Shown: positions 7,222-17,211, counted from the stretch's first letter. The stretch is 64,000 bases of DNA from Acidobacteriota bacterium (GCA_016213775.1 JACQZR010000087.1:50652-114651), one strand, 5' to 3'. Numbers and translations are program-made. The notes: generated by a model not told the origin, from the sequence alone.

Positions 7222-8157
7222 TCATTTGGCGATCACTCCGGGATTCAGCCCAGCCTTCAGGCTGAACTCCGCACCGACCGCGGCCACCGCTGCCGTCCGC
7301 CGCGTCAGCCCTGTCTTGGCGCGCAACAGATAGACGGCTTCGATGCCCGTGCAATGCGCACCGAGGAAATTCTGCAGCCCAAAATCCTTCAGCTTCGACG
7401 CCGTCCAATCGAGCGTCTCATCGGAAGCCGCGAATAAATGCCATCCCCCGATGGCTGCGTGAATGGGGGCGTTGCGCACGACGCGCCGCGCCTGCTCGAG
7501 GGTATTGATGATTCCGGCGTGTCCGCAGCCCGAAATCACCACCAGGCCGCGATCGGTGTCGAGCACCAGCGACATGTCCTCGGGGAGATTGTCCTCCGTC
7601 ACCGACCCATCCGGGCGCGTGAGTTTGCCCGTGCCGCTCCAGTTGCGCTCGGGATAGGTACGCTTCACCGGTCCAGTGAGCCAAGCTCCAGGAAACAGCT
7701 CGCGTGGGGCATCATATTCCACAAACGACCCGCCAGTTCCTTCATACTCGGCGCGGATCTTGCGCAGCAGATTCCCATTAGCGCGGTCGTAGAACGCTCC
7801 CTGCCCCACGTGCGCACGCGAGATCGCCTTGGGATTCTTTTTCGCCAGTTCCCGGCGCAACGTCAGCAACCCACCCGTATGATCCCCGTGGTTGTGACTG
7901 AGGATGACATCGGTGATGGACGACAGGTCGAGGTTCATCTCCTGGATGTTCTTCCAGACGGTGTCAGGACGGGCCCCGGTGTCAAAGAGGATTCGCCGGC
8001 CATCGGTTTCGACGAGCGCGGCAAAGCCCCATTCCCCCACACCCTTCGAGTCGGTGAGCATCGTGGAGAGCACGCGCACACGCACATCCCGGAGGCGCGG
8101 AGTGGTCTGAGCCTGGACGGGGAAAACGGCAAGGAGGCTGAGGGCGAGTAGTCGCAT
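7222..8157 (-). CDS. Exported MBL-fold metallo-hydrolase
   Basis: 311 residues with a signal peptide (MRLLALSLLAVFPVQAQ). The zinc-binding motif SHNHGDHTGG (H-x-H-x-D-H) lies near residue 88, preceded by RRILFDTGARPDTV; VVISGCGHAG and FLGAHCTG supply later ligands. The pattern is that of the methanopterin-biosynthesis-like beta-lactamase subfamily (DHPMP synthase type), whose members are of mostly unknown substrate. It lies 33 nt downstream of the DUF2278 gene on the same strand and may share its transcript. Confidence 0.8.
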   Translation of the reverse strand: MRLLALSLLAVFPVQAQTTPRLRDVRVRVLSTMLTDSKGVGEWGFAALVETDGRRILFDTGARPDTVWKNIQEMNLDLSSITDVILSHNHGDHTGGLLTLRRELAKKNPKAISRAHVGQGAFYDRANGNLLRKIRAEYEGTGGSFVEYDAPRELFPGAWLTGPVKRTYPERNWSGTGKLTRPDGSVTEDNLPEDMSLVLDTDRGLVVISGCGHAGIINTLEQARRVVRNAPIHAAIGGWHLFAASDETLDWTASKLKDFGLQNFLGAHCTGIEAVYLLRAKTGLTRRTAAVAAVGAEFSLKAGLNPGVIAK

Positions 8158-8190
8158 GATCAGCCTCTATTCTACGCCCGGTGAGGGGTG

Positions 8191-8904
8191 CTAATTGCCC
8201 TTCTTCTTTTTCTTTTTCTTGGGGGCCGGCTTTGTTGGCGGCGCCCCTCCGCCGGCGGGCTTGGGATTCCCCTTGGCATCCGTATCAAACGTCTGCGACT
8301 GGAACGCGAGGAAGATGGCCTTCCACTTATCGCCAGGATATTCGATAAAGATGGCTCCGTCCTGGAACACGCCGTTATCTTTAGCGTATTTTCCCGAGTT
8401 CCCCTGATTCATATGGATATCGTGAATTCCATTTCCAGGCAGGAACTTGAAGTACTTGTCCTTCTTCTTCGCTTCCGGCCCCCATTTCTCGCCGAACGCA
8501 TAGATGACGGACCCATGCAGGTCGACAGCTTTGACAACCGAGTCTTCCATGATGTCCTTGAGATCGTTGTTCACGCCGGGCGCATCGGGAGGAACGGGCT
8601 TCATGGTGGAAGGTTTCACGATGCCGCCGCGGACGTAATCCTGTGGCAATCCGCCTGCCTTTGATGGCAGCTTCTTGTAGCCGGGGGCCAGTGCCCGCAA
8701 CCCGGTCTTCAGATCGGCCGGGACACTCGTGGTCGATTGAAACAGTAGCGTCGATGGGGCGTTCGGTGCTGACGATTTCACGTTCACTGCGATGCGGTGC
8801 ATCGTCCCGCCCGCCTGTACCAGAACCTGATAGTGATCGTCGTCGGCGTCTCGCAGATGACCAATCACCGTGCCTTTGAGCACTCCGTATTTAACCAGCG
8901 GCAT
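8191..8904 (-). CDS. DUF2278-family protein
   Basis: 237 residues. The opening MPLVKYGVLKGTVIGHLRDADDDHYQVLV and the blocks DLHGSVIYAFGEKWGPE, GIHDIHMNQGNSG and NGVFQDGAIFIEYP are those of the DUF2278 (YukJ-like) family. No signal peptide is seen. The C-terminus is a proline/glycine linker followed by seven lysines and Gly-Asn, a basic tail not needed for the fold. Function is unknown for the family. Confidence 0.8.
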   Translation of the reverse strand: MPLVKYGVLKGTVIGHLRDADDDHYQVLVQAGGTMHRIAVNVKSSAPNAPSTLLFQSTTSVPADLKTGLRALAPGYKKLPSKAGGLPQDYVRGGIVKPSTMKPVPPDAPGVNNDLKDIMEDSVVKAVDLHGSVIYAFGEKWGPEAKKKDKYFKFLPGNGIHDIHMNQGNSGKYAKDNGVFQDGAIFIEYPGDKWKAIFLAFQSQTFDTDAKGNPKPAGGGAPPTKPAPKKKKKKKGN

Positions 8905-9006
8905 CGTAAATAGCTCCTCGAATAGACTTCATTTCTCCCTCAGCAGTTAGCAGTATACACGAGTTGCTAGTAAAGTTGATCGAAAAACGGAAAATTCGGT
9001 ACGTGG

Positions 9007-9873
9007 CTACAAACCGGAGTTGGGGACAACTTCCACCGAAACCGAGATCACTTGCGATCCGCCCCCGATGGAAACGCCTCTCACCGGAGTGACATCCGAA
9101 TAATCACGTCCCCACGCAATAGTGACGTGATCGGTGGAGGGGCGGGCATTGTTTGTCGGATCAAAGTCCCACCAGCCGAAAATCGGGCAGTAGGCGGAAA
9201 CCCAGGCATGCGAAGCCTCTGCGCCCACTGATGTTTCGCTGCTTTTGAGGTATCCGCTGATGTAGCGCGCGGGCAACCCGAGGGACCGCATACAGGCAAT
9301 CATCAGGTGCGCGAAGTCCTGGCAGACGCCACGGCGTTCTTTCAGCACTTCCGCTACTGAGGTGGAGACATTGGTGGCCCGCTGATCGTATTTGAAATCG
9401 CGATGTATCCGGCGGGACAAGTCGTGCACCCCATCGAGAACCGGCCGGCCGGAGGGAAATGAAGGAAGCGCATAATCCGCCATCTCTGCACTGGATTGGA
9501 TCAGTGGCGAATCGAAAACAAACTGGCTGGCATCGAAAGCGTCCGGCATTTCGCGCAGCTTGACATACCCGCGCACCTGCTCCCAATCCGTAGATACACC
9601 GGAGTCCAGCGGCTCCGCGGGAGTGAGCTTCACCAGACTACGCGACGTCACAGTCAGCGTCTCATGCGATTCGTTGATGGAGAAAGACGTCACTTCATTG
9701 CCGAAGTAGTCCAAACGCGACTCAGTGAATTCGGGCAGCGGAGAGATGAGTAGTTCGTGATCGAGCAGCGCCTGCCGGGGATGACTCCGCGGCTTGAGAT
9801 GCACTTCGGTTTGGCACAGCGAACTCGCTTCGCTGTACATGTACGTCGTTATGTGCGTGGCGCGTAGTGCCAT
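9007..9873 (-). CDS. Transglutaminase-like cysteine protease-fold protein
   Basis: 288 residues, cytoplasmic by appearance. Residues 1-85 are the bacterial transglutaminase-like N-terminal beta region. The catalytic triad of the transglutaminase core is readable: Cys184 in RRGVCQDFAHL, His222 in ASHAWVSAYCP, Asp238 in WDFDPTN. The start lies 3 nt after the stop of the ATP-grasp/alpha-E gene. This trio (transglutaminase, circularly permuted ATP-grasp, alpha-E) is a conserved neighbourhood in many bacteria and is thought to make or process a peptide-like product, still unidentified. Confidence 0.88.
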   Translation of the reverse strand: MALRATHITTYMYSEASSLCQTEVHLKPRSHPRQALLDHELLISPLPEFTESRLDYFGNEVTSFSINESHETLTVTSRSLVKLTPAEPLDSGVSTDWEQVRGYVKLREMPDAFDASQFVFDSPLIQSSAEMADYALPSFPSGRPVLDGVHDLSRRIHRDFKYDQRATNVSTSVAEVLKERRGVCQDFAHLMIACMRSLGLPARYISGYLKSSETSVGAEASHAWVSAYCPIFGWWDFDPTNNARPSTDHVTIAWGRDYSDVTPVRGVSIGGGSQVISVSVEVVPNSGL

Positions 9874-9876
9874 AGA

Positions 9877-12414
9877 TTAGAACGTCGTCAGTCTCCGCGT
9901 GGCAAGCGCGAGGTTAAAGTACCGGCGCGTGAGCGCCTCGGAAAGCTGCCGCATTTCCCCACTCAGCCGAGTGAGCATTCCATCCAGCGAACGCAGTTGC
10001 CCGTCGGGCGACTCCACGGCCAGTTCCTGCACATCCGCCAGTTGCACCGAGGTAAGAATCGAAAGCGCGACCCGTGCCTCCGCCGGACGCCGGATGTGCG
10101 TCTGGCTCTCCGGCAGTTGCTCCACGTGTTCGTGTAGCCGTGCAAACTGGAAAGCGAGCGAACGAGGGTTTGCTTCGTCCACCAGTAACAGATCCAGCAC
10201 GAGATTGGTCTGCAGTGTCGTCAGATAACGCGAACGGTAGGTAAGCGAACTGTCGCATATCTCCAGCAGCGCTTCCAAGACACTGGAATCGGCGCCATGC
10301 TGCAGCGCCAGCCCGTGCCGCAGCAACTCCGTCACCTGCACGGCGCGCTCCAGGCGCCGCCCCAGATCGAGAAAGCGCCAGCCGTCGCCGCGGGTCATGC
10401 ATTCCAGCACGAGCCCCGAGAACGCCGACAAAGTAATCACGGCGTCGTTCATCAGATCCTGGGCCGCGGCAACGCGCAACGCATCCGATGGCGCCGGCTG
10501 AGAAAACTGCTCATCGAGCTGGTTCAGAATGCGCCAGGCATCGGCCGAAATGCGATCTCGCAACAACCACGCAACCCGTCGAACCTGATGCAGATTCCAG
10601 CCGAGGCTGCCACGCTCCTCCGAATCGTAGATCATGCTCAGCAGTTCGCGTTCGAGGGAAAGGGTCTTGCGCCCCTTGTCGGATTCCTCCTGCTCCAGGT
10701 GCCCGAGCGCCAGCAGTATGTTCACACCCGCCTGCGACCCGGCCGACCGGTTCCCGTCACTCTCCTGAAATACGCGCGGCAGCAGCGCACGGGCAGTGCG
10801 AACGGCGGCCTCCACGCGCTCGGTATAGCGGCCAAGCCAAAACAGATTGTCGGCAACGCGGCTCGGGAGATCGAACGTGGCGCGGTTGATCTCAACGGGG
10901 GCGGCGGATGGCCGAAGGAGGCTCAATTGGGAGGTCGGCCCTTCGGCTAGAACCCAGGTGTCCTTGCTTCCTCCGCCGCGGTTGACGGATACGACCATGC
11001 TGTCGAGCGAAGACGAGGTGCGCGCCAGACCGCCGGGCATCACGAGGTATGTTCCATTCGCGGCCACAGCGTAGACACGCATCGCGGCGTGTCTCGGCAT
11101 CATCCTGTTCTCTTCCCACACGGGCACCGTCGATAGAGAAACCTGCTCCTGCGCCACGTACCGGCCGGGTGTCGCGCGCATGCGGTCCATCAGTTCCTCG
11201 CGATCCTTGGCCGAGAGGCGCTCGCCGAAAATCGGCAGTTGCCCCGGTGCAGGGAATGCCGGCTTGATCACGAGGTTCTTGAGATGAGTGAGCACATAGC
11301 CGAGCGGCGCGTCCTGACCGCACCACCACGTTGCCACCGTCGGCATTTTGAGTTCCTCGCCGAGGATGTGCCTGCACAGCAGGGGAAGAAACGCCGCGCT
11401 GGCCGCGGTTTCCATCAGCCCCGAACCAAGCGCATTCGCAATCACGACATTGCCCGAGCGGGCGGCCTGGACCAGCCCTGGGACCCCGAGCATCGATTCG
11501 CCGCGCAGTTCCAACGGGTCGCAAAACGAATCGTCCTGGCGGCGCACTACCACATCAACGGGCAGCAGTCCTCCGAGTGTCTTGAGAAACACGCGATTCT
11601 CACGCACGGTGAGGTCGCCGCCTTCCACCAGAGAGTAGCCCAGATAGCGCGCCAGAAACGCGTGCTCGAAATACGTCTCGCTGTACGGACCCGGGGTCAG
11701 GAGAACAATGCGAGGATTCTCGCGATGCCGGGGCACCAACTGAAGCAGCGAATTGCGTAGCGTCTGGAAGAATCCCGCGACGCGATGGACATGGAGTCGC
11801 GCCGAGACGTCGGGCAACACGCGGTTGATGACGATGCGGTTCTCCAGCGCATAGCCCGCTCCGGAGGGCGATTGCGCGCGGTCGGCGATTACCCACCACT
11901 TGCCATCCGGCGAGCGGGCGAGATCGGCGGCATAAACGTGCAGGTAGATACCGCCAGGAACCGCGATGTTATGACAGGGGCGCAAAAAAGCGGGATTAGC
12001 GAGAACAAGCTCGGCCGGAAGGCGGCGGTCCCGTAGCAGCTTCTGCGGACCGTAAACGTCGGCCAGTATCGCGTTCAGGAGACTCGCCCGCTGCACCACG
12101 GCGGCTTGAATGGCATTCCACTCCCCAGGTTCCATCAGAAGCGGCATCGGATCGAGCGGCCACGGCCTGTCCGTGCTTCGCGTTCCGCCGTAGACGTTGT
12201 AGGTGACGCCGTTCTCGCGGATGAGACGCCGCCCTTCCTGCCACCGGCGCGCCAGTTCCTCGTGGCCCATCTTAGCGAGCGCCGCCGCGAACTCGCGCCA
12301 GTGCGGCCGCAACTGCGACGGCGCCGAAAGGAACTCATCGTAGAAGCCTTCGGCACTCGCGTACGGCCACGCCGGGTCCAATGTCACAGGTACTTGGGCA
12401 GCGGGCGAATCCAT
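9877..12414 (-). CDS. Circularly permuted ATP-grasp protein fused to alpha-E domain
   Basis: 845 residues. Residues about 60-500 are a circularly permuted type 2 ATP-grasp (DUF404/DUF407), with NVYGGTRSTDRPWPLDPMP, LHVYAADLARSPDGKWWVIADR, LTPGPYSETYFEHAFLARYLGY, NALGSGLMETAA and LKNLVIKPAF. Residues about 530-840 are an alpha-E (DUF403) domain, beginning LPSRVADNLFWLGRYTERVE. In many genomes these are two genes; here they are one polypeptide. Predicted to ligate an amine to a carboxylate with ATP, working with the adjacent transglutaminase; product unknown. Start ATG at 12414. Confidence 0.9.
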   Translation of the reverse strand: MDSPAAQVPVTLDPAWPYASAEGFYDEFLSAPSQLRPHWREFAAALAKMGHEELARRWQEGRRLIRENGVTYNVYGGTRSTDRPWPLDPMPLLMEPGEWNAIQAAVVQRASLLNAILADVYGPQKLLRDRRLPAELVLANPAFLRPCHNIAVPGGIYLHVYAADLARSPDGKWWVIADRAQSPSGAGYALENRIVINRVLPDVSARLHVHRVAGFFQTLRNSLLQLVPRHRENPRIVLLTPGPYSETYFEHAFLARYLGYSLVEGGDLTVRENRVFLKTLGGLLPVDVVVRRQDDSFCDPLELRGESMLGVPGLVQAARSGNVVIANALGSGLMETAASAAFLPLLCRHILGEELKMPTVATWWCGQDAPLGYVLTHLKNLVIKPAFPAPGQLPIFGERLSAKDREELMDRMRATPGRYVAQEQVSLSTVPVWEENRMMPRHAAMRVYAVAANGTYLVMPGGLARTSSSLDSMVVSVNRGGGSKDTWVLAEGPTSQLSLLRPSAAPVEINRATFDLPSRVADNLFWLGRYTERVEAAVRTARALLPRVFQESDGNRSAGSQAGVNILLALGHLEQEESDKGRKTLSLERELLSMIYDSEERGSLGWNLHQVRRVAWLLRDRISADAWRILNQLDEQFSQPAPSDALRVAAAQDLMNDAVITLSAFSGLVLECMTRGDGWRFLDLGRRLERAVQVTELLRHGLALQHGADSSVLEALLEICDSSLTYRSRYLTTLQTNLVLDLLLVDEANPRSLAFQFARLHEHVEQLPESQTHIRRPAEARVALSILTSVQLADVQELAVESPDGQLRSLDGMLTRLSGEMRQLSEALTRRYFNLALATRRLTTF

Positions 12415-12524
12415 CGTAGAAATAGGCGCTTATAACTCCGCGAAAGTATTCTTTGTAGTGTGACACATTCGGATGGAATCGAGCATGTGTCCCGAGGCCA
12501 CTGAATGATGTGGAAATGCGATCG

Positions 12525-14696
12525 CTACGGATTGAGGGCACGCACAAAGAAGTCGGTCATCGCCTCTCGCATGTGGCGAGACAGCGGCCCCGTCACTCCG
12601 TGCGATTTCTGCGGGTACACCAGCAGTTCAAAATGCTTTCCGGCGCGCTGCAACGCCATCTGCATCTGCATGTTGTTCTGATAGAGAACATTGTCGTCGC
12701 CGAAATTGTGCACTAGCATGAGCTTGCCCTTGAGGTTGGCCGCGAAGTGGACGGGCGATCCATCACGATAGCCTTTTTCGTTCTCTCCGGGCAGCCCCAT
12801 GTAGCGCTCCGTGTAGATCGTGTCGTAGTGTCGCCAGTCGGTCACCGGCGCGCCGGACACTCCGGCCACAAACGTGTCCGGCGCCTGCAGCAGGCACTGC
12901 AAAGTCATATACCCGCCATAGGACCATCCATGGACGCCGACGCGATTGGGATCGACGAATCCCATCGACACCAGGTGCTTGACACCCTCCACTTGATCCT
13001 TCACCTCTAACTGACCCAGGTTGCGATTGACCTGCGCCTCCCATTTGTGGCCGCGGCCCGCGGATCCGCGATTGTCCATCTGCCAGATCACAAAACCGCG
13101 ATGCGCCAGCACCTGGTCCCACGAAAGTCCGGCATAGGAATCGCGAACCGTCTGCACGTGCGGACCGCCATAGACCATCACCACGGCCGGGTACTTCCTG
13201 CCCGCCTGAAAATTCGCCGGCTTGATCATCCGCGCATAAAATAACGTACCGTCGCTGCCTTTGAACTGCACAAACTCGGTGGGCAGGATGTTGTACTCCT
13301 GTTGCGGCTTCAAATCCGGTGCGCGTAGCGTGGCGATCGCCTCTCCGCCGGCACCGCGCAGCACTGTGCGCGACGGGTCGTTAATGCTCGAGAATGTGTC
13401 GATCCAATACTCGCCCGTCGGGCTCACAGACACGGTATGCGTACCCTTCACTTTGGTGAGTTTGCGGCGCTCCCCGCCGTTCAAACTCGCGACATACAGA
13501 TGCCGCTCCAGCGGACTCTCCTCCGTCGATTGGAAGTAGACGCGCCCGCCAGCCTCATCCACGCGCACCACTCCGGTGACCTCGAAATCTCCCTTGGTGA
13601 TCGCGTTCACCACCTGAGCCTTCTTGTCCATCAGGTACAAGTGCCGGTACCCGTCGCGCTCGCTGCCAAAGATAAACTGCTCGCGCGAAGGCAACAGGAA
13701 CAGATCATCCTTGATGTTGACCCAGGCGGCATCCTTCTCTGTCAGGATCAGCGTGGGCTGGCCGGTCTTGAGGTCCGAATGCACGAGCCGCAATTCGTTC
13801 TGGACGCGATTGAGATGATGCACCAGCAGCCCCTTGGAATCGGGCAACCACTGAACTCGGGCCAGCAGCCGGTCGCGCGTTTCGCCCAGTTCCATCCAAC
13901 GCGTCGCGCCTCCGCCTGCCGCCACCACACCCAGCCGCACATCGGCATTCGGAGTTCCCGCCTTCGGGTATCGCTGCGGCTCCGGACGGGCAAACACGTC
14001 CAGCATGTCGACATGCGGATGAATCATTTCGCGGCTGATGTCAAACTGCAGGTAGGCGATCGCGCGAGAATCAGGAGACCACCAATAAGCGGTCCCGAGC
14101 GCGAGTTCCTCCGGATATACCCAGTCCAACTCTCCATTCAAGAGAGTGGACGAGCCGTCCGTGGTCAGCCGCGTCACGCGCTTGCTATCGAGATCCATCA
14201 GATAGAGATCGTGGTTGTGACGGTACGCAAGCTTGCGTCCATCCGGCGACAGCTTGGGGTCGCGCTCGGCAATCGGCGTCGCGGTCAATTGAATCCAACC
14301 GCCTGCTTCCACCTTGATCAGAAACACATCGCCGCCGGAGAGCGCGATCAGGTTTTTGCCGTCGGGAGCCCATTGCATCGGCTCTTCGCGAACGCGCCGG
14401 TTCTCCCATCCAAAGGCCTCGGCGGGAGGGACTTTCACCGCCGCCGCCTCCAATGCGGATGTCGCCAGCAACGGTTTCTCGCTCTTCGACGCGGCGTCAT
14501 ACAACATCAGCCGCGCTCCCTGGCGGTAGACGAAACGTTTGCCGTCGGGAGCCCAGTTGGCGCTGAAACCGAAACCGCCGGGCCCCTGGCGCGTGATCGC
14601 ATCAATGGTGACAGGCTTCTTCTGGGCGTTCGCACAAACAGGCGCGCATACAGGCAGCAACGCGAGGGCGACAACTAATCGAGACTGTAGGAGCAT
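12525..14696 (-). CDS. S9-family prolyl oligopeptidase / DPP-IV-like peptidase, secreted
   Basis: 723 residues with a signal peptide (cleavage near VCANAQ). Residues about 40-450 form the DPP-IV-type beta-propeller (for example ELDWVYPEELALGTAYWWSP, a DPP-IV substrate-binding block). The alpha/beta hydrolase domain carries Ser592 in GWSYGGY, the acid in GDDNV (about 666-670) and His699 in KSHGV. The EE pair in YPEEL is the N-terminus-recognising glutamate motif of dipeptidyl peptidases. Expected to cut dipeptides from extracellular peptides. Transcribed divergently from the beta-CASP gene with starts only 2 nt apart. Confidence 0.9.
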   Translation of the reverse strand: MLLQSRLVVALALLPVCAPVCANAQKKPVTIDAITRQGPGGFGFSANWAPDGKRFVYRQGARLMLYDAASKSEKPLLATSALEAAAVKVPPAEAFGWENRRVREEPMQWAPDGKNLIALSGGDVFLIKVEAGGWIQLTATPIAERDPKLSPDGRKLAYRHNHDLYLMDLDSKRVTRLTTDGSSTLLNGELDWVYPEELALGTAYWWSPDSRAIAYLQFDISREMIHPHVDMLDVFARPEPQRYPKAGTPNADVRLGVVAAGGGATRWMELGETRDRLLARVQWLPDSKGLLVHHLNRVQNELRLVHSDLKTGQPTLILTEKDAAWVNIKDDLFLLPSREQFIFGSERDGYRHLYLMDKKAQVVNAITKGDFEVTGVVRVDEAGGRVYFQSTEESPLERHLYVASLNGGERRKLTKVKGTHTVSVSPTGEYWIDTFSSINDPSRTVLRGAGGEAIATLRAPDLKPQQEYNILPTEFVQFKGSDGTLFYARMIKPANFQAGRKYPAVVMVYGGPHVQTVRDSYAGLSWDQVLAHRGFVIWQMDNRGSAGRGHKWEAQVNRNLGQLEVKDQVEGVKHLVSMGFVDPNRVGVHGWSYGGYMTLQCLLQAPDTFVAGVSGAPVTDWRHYDTIYTERYMGLPGENEKGYRDGSPVHFAANLKGKLMLVHNFGDDNVLYQNNMQMQMALQRAGKHFELLVYPQKSHGVTGPLSRHMREAMTDFFVRALNP

Positions 14697-14698
14697 TA

Positions 14699-16144
14699 GT
14701 GTCCAGTATACTGACGATTGGCATGAAACTTACCTTTTGGGGCGCCGCCAAGACGGTCACCGGCTCCCTCCACATCGTTGAATCCAACGGGCAGCGCGTC
14801 CTGCTCGATTGCGGACTGTACCAGGGGCGCCGGCGCGAGGCCATGGAGCGTAACCGCAACTTCCCCTTCCCGGTGAATGCTGTCGATGCAGTCATCCTCT
14901 CCCATGCGCACATTGATCACAGCGGGAACCTCCCATCCATGGTCCATCAAGGTTACAAGGGTCCCATCTACGCCACAACGGCAACCGTCGATCTCTGCGA
15001 CGCCATGTTGAAAGACTCGGCCTTCGTTCAGGAAAAAGACATCGAGTTCCTCAACAAGAGAAGGTACCGGCGGCGCGCTCTGGAAGTCGAACCCAACAAT
15101 TCTTCCCATGAGGAGCCCCTCTACACTGTTGCCGACGCCGAAGCCACGATGCCGCTGTTCCGCGGCACTCCCTTCGACAAGGAAACCGAGGTCACTTCAC
15201 ACCTCAAAATGCGCTACGTCGAAGCCGGCCACATGTTGGGATCGGCGAGCGTCTTTGTTGAAGAGACCACGGCGGAGGGCACGCTCCGCCTCGGCTTCTC
15301 GGGTGATATCGGCCGGCCCGGCCTGCCGATCATCCGCGATCCCGAAGCGCTGCCTCCGGTGGACTATCTCATCCTGGAGAGCACGTATGGCGACCGGCTC
15401 CATAAGCCGCTCGACCACGTAGCGGACAAACTCGCCGAGGTGGTTCGCAAGACTGCCGCTCGCGGAGGCAAGATCATCGCACCAGCCTTCGCCGTCGGGC
15501 GCACGCAGCAGCTCGTCCTCTTGCTACATGAACTGGTGCTGCAGGAACGCATTCCAAGAATCCCGATCTTTGTGGACAGCCCACTGGCTGTGAATGTCAC
15601 CGAAGTGTTCCGCAAGCACATCGAGTTATTCGATGAGGAAACGCAAAAATTTCTGCAGAACGGCAACGACCCGTTTGGCTTCCGGATGCTGCGCTATGTC
15701 CGCGACGTCCAGCAATCCAAGGCCCTGAACGACCTTCGGGGCCCGTGCCTCATCATCTCCGCCTCTGGCATGTGCGAAGCCGGCCGTATCCTCCATCATC
15801 TGCGCAATAACATTGAAGACCCGCGCAACACTATCCTCATTACCGGCTTCCAGGCCGAGAATACCCTCGGCCGCAAGATTCTCGAAAAGCGCGGGGAGGT
15901 GCCGATCTTTGGCGACCTGATGCGCTTGCGTGCCGAAGTGGTGAAGATCAACGAGCTGTCTGGCCACGCCGATCAGCAGGAACTGCTCACGTGGATGAAG
16001 CCGATCGTGAAGGGGCTCAAGACGGTGTTTCTCGTACACGGTGAACCACTGCAACAGCAAGCGCTCGCGGCCGCGATTCAGACGCGATATGGTGTTCCTG
16101 TCACCATCCCCGACCGTGGCGACAGCTTCGTCCTCGAACACTAA
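14699..16144 (+). CDS. MBL-fold beta-CASP ribonuclease
   Basis: 481 residues from the GTG at 14699, favoured because AGGAG lies 5 nt upstream; the ATG at 14723 gives the family-typical opening MKLTFWGAAKTVTGSLH but has no ribosome site of its own. The metallo-beta-lactamase motif HAHIDHSGNLP lies near residue 65, and the beta-CASP/RMMBL half includes IIAPAFAVGRTQQLV, SASGMCEAGRILHHL, ITGFQAENTLGRKI and LSGHADQQELLTW. The family includes bacterial RNases related to CPSF73. Likely an RNA-processing enzyme in the cytoplasm. Confidence 0.88.
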   Translation: MSSILTIGMKLTFWGAAKTVTGSLHIVESNGQRVLLDCGLYQGRRREAMERNRNFPFPVNAVDAVILSHAHIDHSGNLPSMVHQGYKGPIYATTATVDLCDAMLKDSAFVQEKDIEFLNKRRYRRRALEVEPNNSSHEEPLYTVADAEATMPLFRGTPFDKETEVTSHLKMRYVEAGHMLGSASVFVEETTAEGTLRLGFSGDIGRPGLPIIRDPEALPPVDYLILESTYGDRLHKPLDHVADKLAEVVRKTAARGGKIIAPAFAVGRTQQLVLLLHELVLQERIPRIPIFVDSPLAVNVTEVFRKHIELFDEETQKFLQNGNDPFGFRMLRYVRDVQQSKALNDLRGPCLIISASGMCEAGRILHHLRNNIEDPRNTILITGFQAENTLGRKILEKRGEVPIFGDLMRLRAEVVKINELSGHADQQELLTWMKPIVKGLKTVFLVHGEPLQQQALAAAIQTRYGVPVTIPDRGDSFVLEH

Positions 16145-16201
16145 CGCACATTCGAGTGAGATTTTTCGGCCCGTCAATGCACTACATCCGAGAGTGCATT
16201 C

Positions 16202-17149
16202 ATGCGACGGACCGGCGATCAATCATTCAAATCAGTAGCCGAGGAGGACGCGCGGGGACTGCTCGCCATGGTGCGCAGGGTCCCTCTTTCGGCAAAGGCA
16301 ACCGTGCGCCCGCTGGAACGGGAGCTCACGCGCGAACCTCTGCTCGTGGATCACGCCTATCATGTGCGGCAGGGCCGCAAGAATTGGATCGAGCACCTGG
16401 AAGCCTTCACCCGCTGGCCGCTCAACGCGCCTTCACGGCTGGCGGAATACGCACAGGAGATTTCCGTCAAGACCAAGCTGCCCGTCTATTCCACGGCGGT
16501 GCTCCTGTTGGAGGCCTACGACCCGGGCAGCGTGCCATCTTTCGGCCGCATTGTCCGCGGCGGCGTCGTCACCACCGCGCGCTATCAAGTGGTCAAGCTA
16601 TGGAAGCTGCCGGCCGCCCAGCTTCTGGAATCAAGGCGGCCATTCCTCCTCCCATGGGTGGCGCTCTGCAACGCCCGGCCGGCACAGCTCATCGAGGCGG
16701 GCAGGCGGATTTCGGAGACCAGTTCCAAGGTGGAGCCTCGTGTTCGCGCGATGTTTCATTCGCTCGGAGGACTGCGCTATGGTAAGGATGAATGGCGGTC
16801 AATTCTGGAGGAAGAGGTAAGCATGTTCCTAACACGTGAGATTCTGCGCGAAAGTCCCTACGTTCAGGATTTGCTGAAGGAAGGCAAGAAGGAAGGCAAA
16901 GAGAAGGGCAAAGAGGAAGGCAGACAGGAAGGACTGCGCCTTGCGGTCCAACAAGTCATCGAGGTGAGATTCCCTTCCCTGATTCCGGAAGCGAAGGCCC
17001 TTAACTCGATCAACCGCGCCTCCGACCTCAAACAGCTTCACAACGACCTGATGGGCGCCCGTAGCGTTGCTGCTGCCCGCCGCCTTCTGCAAGCGATCCC
17101 GCCGCCGCGCAGCCGCCGTCAGGCCAAGTCCGCTGTCCAGGGCTTGTAG
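16202..17149 (+). CDS. Rpn/YhgA-like PD-(D/E)XK family protein
   Basis: 315 residues. The N-terminal half (LVDHAYHVRQGRKNWIEHLEAFTRW, then YSTAVLLLEAYDPGS) resembles the degenerate PD-(D/E)XK core of Rpn/YhgA-like recombination-promoting nucleases, though the acidic catalytic residues are not all obvious. Residues about 226-245 are a charged lysine/glutamate repeat (KEGKKEGKEKGKEEG) and the end resembles the DUF4351-type helical tail. Its last 120 codons are duplicated just downstream. Function unknown; members are associated with genome rearrangement. The 3' end overlaps an antisense remnant of the 97-residue gene. Confidence 0.6.
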   Translation: MRRTGDQSFKSVAEEDARGLLAMVRRVPLSAKATVRPLERELTREPLLVDHAYHVRQGRKNWIEHLEAFTRWPLNAPSRLAEYAQEISVKTKLPVYSTAVLLLEAYDPGSVPSFGRIVRGGVVTTARYQVVKLWKLPAAQLLESRRPFLLPWVALCNARPAQLIEAGRRISETSSKVEPRVRAMFHSLGGLRYGKDEWRSILEEEVSMFLTREILRESPYVQDLLKEGKKEGKEKGKEEGRQEGLRLAVQQVIEVRFPSLIPEAKALNSINRASDLKQLHNDLMGARSVAAARRLLQAIPPPRSRRQAKSAVQGL

Positions 17150-17211
17150 CCGTTGCATGCCATCAAATCCCTAGCCTTCGCTTCCTGCCCGGGCTCAACA
17201 AGGACGTATGG
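16798..17211. repeat. Tandem duplication, unit 1
   Basis: Starts gtcaattctggaggaagagg and carries the intact 3' end of the Rpn-like gene, plus an antisense remnant of the C-terminus of the 97-residue protein (17119-17211, encoding EAKARDLMACNGYKPWTADLA). The corresponding unit 2 begins at 17212. Confidence 0.8.

Noticed and set aside
13437..14678. 413-residue open frame opposite the S9 peptidase
   Set aside because: Complete overlap with a confidently identified peptidase gene; rich in Arg/His/Gln as typical of GC-rich antisense frames.
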